Shown here: piece after piece, positions 61,712 through 64,000 of the stretch
Position numbering within the stretch: position 1 is the first letter of the stretch
How the letters are laid out: each line of letters starts with the position of its first letter
Source: Flavobacterium aerium
Lineage (GTDB): Bacteria; Bacteroidota; Bacteroidia; Flavobacteriales; Flavobacteriaceae
Reading direction: 5' to 3'
Assembly: GCF_030766725.1 (NCBI RefSeq)
Contig: NZ_JARQWR010000001.1
Span: 372,001 to 436,000, forward strand
Length of the DNA stretch: 64,000 nt
Made by a program: the position numbers and the translations under genes
The notes under the pieces: generated by a model
The model's input: only the letters and a program-made list of their open reading frames with translations
What the model was told of the DNA's origin: nothing
Database searches by the model: none

Positions 61712-63020
61712 AAAAAGGGTCAGCGTTCTGGTTGAAGAAGCTGACCAATCCAGAGCATCCAATCTGCCCGATGATAAAAAGAGCAGCAAAGAACAGCTTA
61801 AAAAACCGGTAATATTCATACTTATGGGAATCGTTTTTCTCGGATGTATGTACCTGATATTTAAACCGTCTTCAGACAAGAAGGAAATCGAGAATATCGG
61901 GCTGAACGATGCCGTCCCGCAGGCCAGCGAAGCCGGCATGCAGGCCGACAAACAGAAAGCATATGAGCAGGAAATGCTGGAGCAGAAAGATCAGGAAAAA
62001 CGTAATGCCTTGACCACGCTTTCCGATTACTGGAATGAGGACAGTTCATCTAAAGACAATCAGGATACACTCGCTGAGCAGGAAGATCAAAGCATGGGTT
62101 ACGGTAATAATCCGGGAAGATCATCTAATCCGGCATTAAACAGTTACCGCAATTCTCAAAGTGCGCTTGGCTCCTTTTATAAGGATGACAATAATGAAAC
62201 GCAAGAACTCCGCAGACAGCTTGATGAGCTGAAAGAAAAGCTGGCTGATAAAGACGTTCCCAAAAGCGTGACTGTAGATGACCAGCTGGCACTCATGGAA
62301 AAGTCCTATCAGATGGCTGCAAAATATCTTCCGACAGGTACAAATAATGGTGAAGCTTCCCCCAACAAAGGCAGTACAGCTTCTGCCAGTACGCAGAAAG
62401 AGTATTTTGTGGCATTTGCCCCTGCAGGAAAAAAAGCCGTTTCGGCTTTGTACAGAGAGCCTTCAGATAGTACTTTTTTAGCGGATTGGAGCGCAAATAA
62501 AAACAGGAATTTTTATACTCCGGGATCTGTACAGCAGATTGCACAACCCAAAAACAGTGTGAAAGCCTGCATACAGGAAACGCAGACCATTATTGGTGAA
62601 AGCGGCGTGCGCCTGCGTTTATTGGAACCTGCCCAAACACCTAACCGCACCATCCCGCAGGGAACGCTCTTAACGGCAATCGCTAAATTTCAGGGAGGTC
62701 GTTTACAGATGAAAATTACTTCCATAGAACTCGATGGTAATATTATCCCGGTAGACATAACCATTTATGACCTTGACGGTCAGCAGGGTTTGTACGTCCC
62801 GTATTCTCCTGAAATGAATGCCCTTACTGAGATGGCCGGTAATATGAGCCAGACTTCAGGAACGAGCCTGATGCTGACCCAATCAGCAGGACAGCAGGTT
62901 GCGGCAGATTTGAGCAGAGGTGTTGTACAGGGCATTTCAGGCTATTTCTCCAAAAAAGTAAAAACGCCAAAAGTTACCCTGAAAGCTGGCTATCAGGTAT
63001 TTCTTGTCTCTAAAAAATAA
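61698..63020 (+). CDS. traM: TraM, VirB10-like channel protein (440 aa)
   Basis: One N-terminal membrane helix (FILMGIVFLGCMYLIF), a charged disordered and coiled-coil spacer (~60-180), and a C-terminal TraM domain (~270-440) with LTAIAKFQGGRLQMKITSIELDG and a Gln/Ser-rich turn. Spans the periplasm to connect inner and outer membranes. In the CTnDOT order after traL. Confidence 0.93.
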   Translation: MKENEKRVSVLVEEADQSRASNLPDDKKSSKEQLKKPVIFILMGIVFLGCMYLIFKPSSDKKEIENIGLNDAVPQASEAGMQADKQKAYEQEMLEQKDQEKRNALTTLSDYWNEDSSSKDNQDTLAEQEDQSMGYGNNPGRSSNPALNSYRNSQSALGSFYKDDNNETQELRRQLDELKEKLADKDVPKSVTVDDQLALMEKSYQMAAKYLPTGTNNGEASPNKGSTASASTQKEYFVAFAPAGKKAVSALYREPSDSTFLADWSANKNRNFYTPGSVQQIAQPKNSVKACIQETQTIIGESGVRLRLLEPAQTPNRTIPQGTLLTAIAKFQGGRLQMKITSIELDGNIIPVDITIYDLDGQQGLYVPYSPEMNALTEMAGNMSQTSGTSLMLTQSAGQQVAADLSRGVVQGISGYFSKKVKTPKVTLKAGYQVFLVSKK

Positions 63021-63043
63021 TAATAAACTAAAATAAATTAACA

Positions 63044-63937
63044 ATGAAAAATTATTTAAAAACCTTTTGGGCAGCTGCCCTTATGATCGGCTTTTCCGCC
63101 GCCTCTTTTGCGCAGGAAACTGCAAAAACTTCGCTTGCCCTGGGCAGGATAGAATCGTACGAAATGCAGGTTACTTACGACAAGACTTCTCATCTGATTT
63201 TCCCAAGCGCAATACGTTACGTGGATCTGGGAAGTGAGTACATAATTGCAGGAAAAGCAGAAGACGCAGAAAATGTGCTTCGCGTAAAAGCCTCGGTAAA
63301 GGACTTTGAGCCTGAAACTAATTTTTCGGTGATTACCGACGACGGCCGTTTTTACAGCTTCAACGCCTATTATAGTGCCTGCCCATCTACATTGAGTTAC
63401 AACCTTCTGGCAATGCAAAAGGCGGTGGATAGATCCGCCGGACAAGATGTACTATTTGAAGAGCTGGGGAACAACTCGCCATCCCTGGCAGGTTTGATAC
63501 TGGAAACGATCTATAAAAAGGATAAACGTTTTGTAAAACATATTGGGGCAAAAAGTTTCGGTATTCAGTTTATTCTCAAAGGAATTTACATCCATAACGG
63601 TAAATACTATTTCCATACCGAACTGGATAATCGCACGAATGTTCCCTTCCAGATTGAATTTATGAATTTCAAGGTGGTAGATAAGAAAATAGCCAAACGC
63701 ACCGTGATACAGGAAAGACCGATGATACCGCTTCGCAATTACAAGCCACTGAGTGTGATTGGCGGTAACGAAGTCGAACAAAACGTATTCCTTTTGGACC
63801 AGTTTACTATTGCCGATGATAAGGTATTGCTGATTGAGATTTTTGAGAAGAACGGCGGAAGGCATCAGACGCTTCAGGTGGAAAATTCGGATTTGATAAA
63901 AGCCCGATTAATTAGCGACATGCATCTGAAGTTTTAG
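63044..63937 (+). CDS. traN: TraN, DUF4138 (VirB9-like) (297 aa)
   Basis: A signal peptide (cut after SFAQ, ~23) is followed by a beta-rich periplasmic protein (YEMQVTYDKTSHLIFPSAIR; GIYIHNGKYYFHTELDNRTN). Conjugative transposon TraN family, an outer-membrane-proximal component. Twenty-three bases after traM. Confidence 0.92.
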   Translation: MKNYLKTFWAAALMIGFSAASFAQETAKTSLALGRIESYEMQVTYDKTSHLIFPSAIRYVDLGSEYIIAGKAEDAENVLRVKASVKDFEPETNFSVITDDGRFYSFNAYYSACPSTLSYNLLAMQKAVDRSAGQDVLFEELGNNSPSLAGLILETIYKKDKRFVKHIGAKSFGIQFILKGIYIHNGKYYFHTELDNRTNVPFQIEFMNFKVVDKKIAKRTVIQERPMIPLRNYKPLSVIGGNEVEQNVFLLDQFTIADDKVLLIEIFEKNGGRHQTLQVENSDLIKARLISDMHLKF

Positions 63938-63958
63938 TAATCCATTAAGCAATAGAAA

Positions 63959-64000
63959 ATGAAAAAGTATATCTATACAGTAATGCTCGTTTTGATGAGT
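63959..64000 (+). CDS. traO: TraO, first 14 codons (cut by window edge)
   Basis: ATG at 63959 begins a signal-like peptide (MKKYIYTVMLVLMS) directly after traN, where TraO is expected in this operon. Only position and export signal support the name. Confidence 0.6.
   Translation, partial: MKKYIYTVMLVLMS

Larger units (their letters stand above)
582..64000. mobile_element. CTnDOT-like integrative and conjugative element (left end and most of its body)
   Basis: The span contains a site-specific recombinase next to a tRNA, RteC, an excisionase-like HTH protein, topoisomerase III, a giant methylase-helicase, MobA/B/C and TraA-TraO in the conserved order of Bacteroidota conjugative transposons. 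Cargo occupies ~2.2-31.7 kb and 43.0-47.9 kb. The right end is beyond the window. The left cargo could be a separately acquired island beside a CTnDOT-type core, because no element end is seen between 2 and 31 kb to decide this. Confidence 0.8.

Overview
The window comes from a member of the Bacteroidota, most likely the Flavobacteriaceae. Evidence: a TAnnTTTG-type promoter in front of a tRNA, SusC/SusD transporters, RteC, DUF3408/DUF4133/DUF4134/DUF4138-type conjugation proteins and low-GC coding. Genus cannot be fixed from sequence alone. Bases 1-~670 are ordinary chromosome (the 5' part of an M20 dipeptidase gene and tRNA-Leu(UAG)). From the tRNA onward the window looks like one large integrative and conjugative element (ICE) of the CTnDOT-like family. 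It enters at the tRNA-Leu 3' end and runs off the right edge inside the transfer operon.

Layout. (a) 473-2415: a large serine recombinase whose reading frame runs antisense through the tRNA, plus a 56-residue acidic ORF behind it. (b) 2780-7964: a leftward run of six secreted or lipoprotein genes, including two paralogous transglutaminase-like proteins and an orphan RHS-core tip with a C-terminal HExxE domain. It faces a small XRE regulator across an intergenic region with two palindromes. (c) 8360-13454: a mutagenesis cassette of DnaE-type polymerase and Y-family polymerase, divergent from an S24-type (LexA/CI-like) repressor, with two direct-repeat operator candidates between them. (d) 13709-22858: a MauE-like membrane protein with two small Cys-rich exported peptides, convergent with an S9 peptidase-SusD-SusC operon. 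(e) 23525-31716: accessory genes including RES-like, HEPN-like and GIY-YIG-like proteins and two AraC-type regulators.

(f) 31892-42946: the ICE regulatory/excision core (rteC, excisionase-like HTH, DUF4099/DUF3945 protein, topoisomerase III, DUF1896, giant methylase-helicase). (g) 43019-47836: an AT-rich cargo block (AraC regulator, c-type cytochrome-like lipoprotein, DoxX, chromate transporter ChrA, PAP2 phosphatase, methyltransferase) with a decayed duplicate gene and interlocked inverted repeats. (h) 48063-52074: mobC-mobB-mobA and an oriT-like hairpin. (i) 52361-64000: octamer repeats, a ParA-like gene and the transfer operon traB to traO, the last cut by the window edge.

How it fits together. 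The recombinase and tRNA mark the integration end. RteC, the HTH protein and topoisomerase III resemble the CTnDOT excision control region. MobA/B/C process and couple DNA, and TraE-TraO build the type IV secretion channel. The most novel-looking parts are the transglutaminase/RHS-tip operon, the Cys-rich peptide/MauE/SusCD/S9 cluster, the RES/HEPN/GIY-YIG block, a nested palindrome near 23.3 kb, and octamer repeats upstream of parA. All functional statements come from reading the sequence and recalling families; no database search was run.
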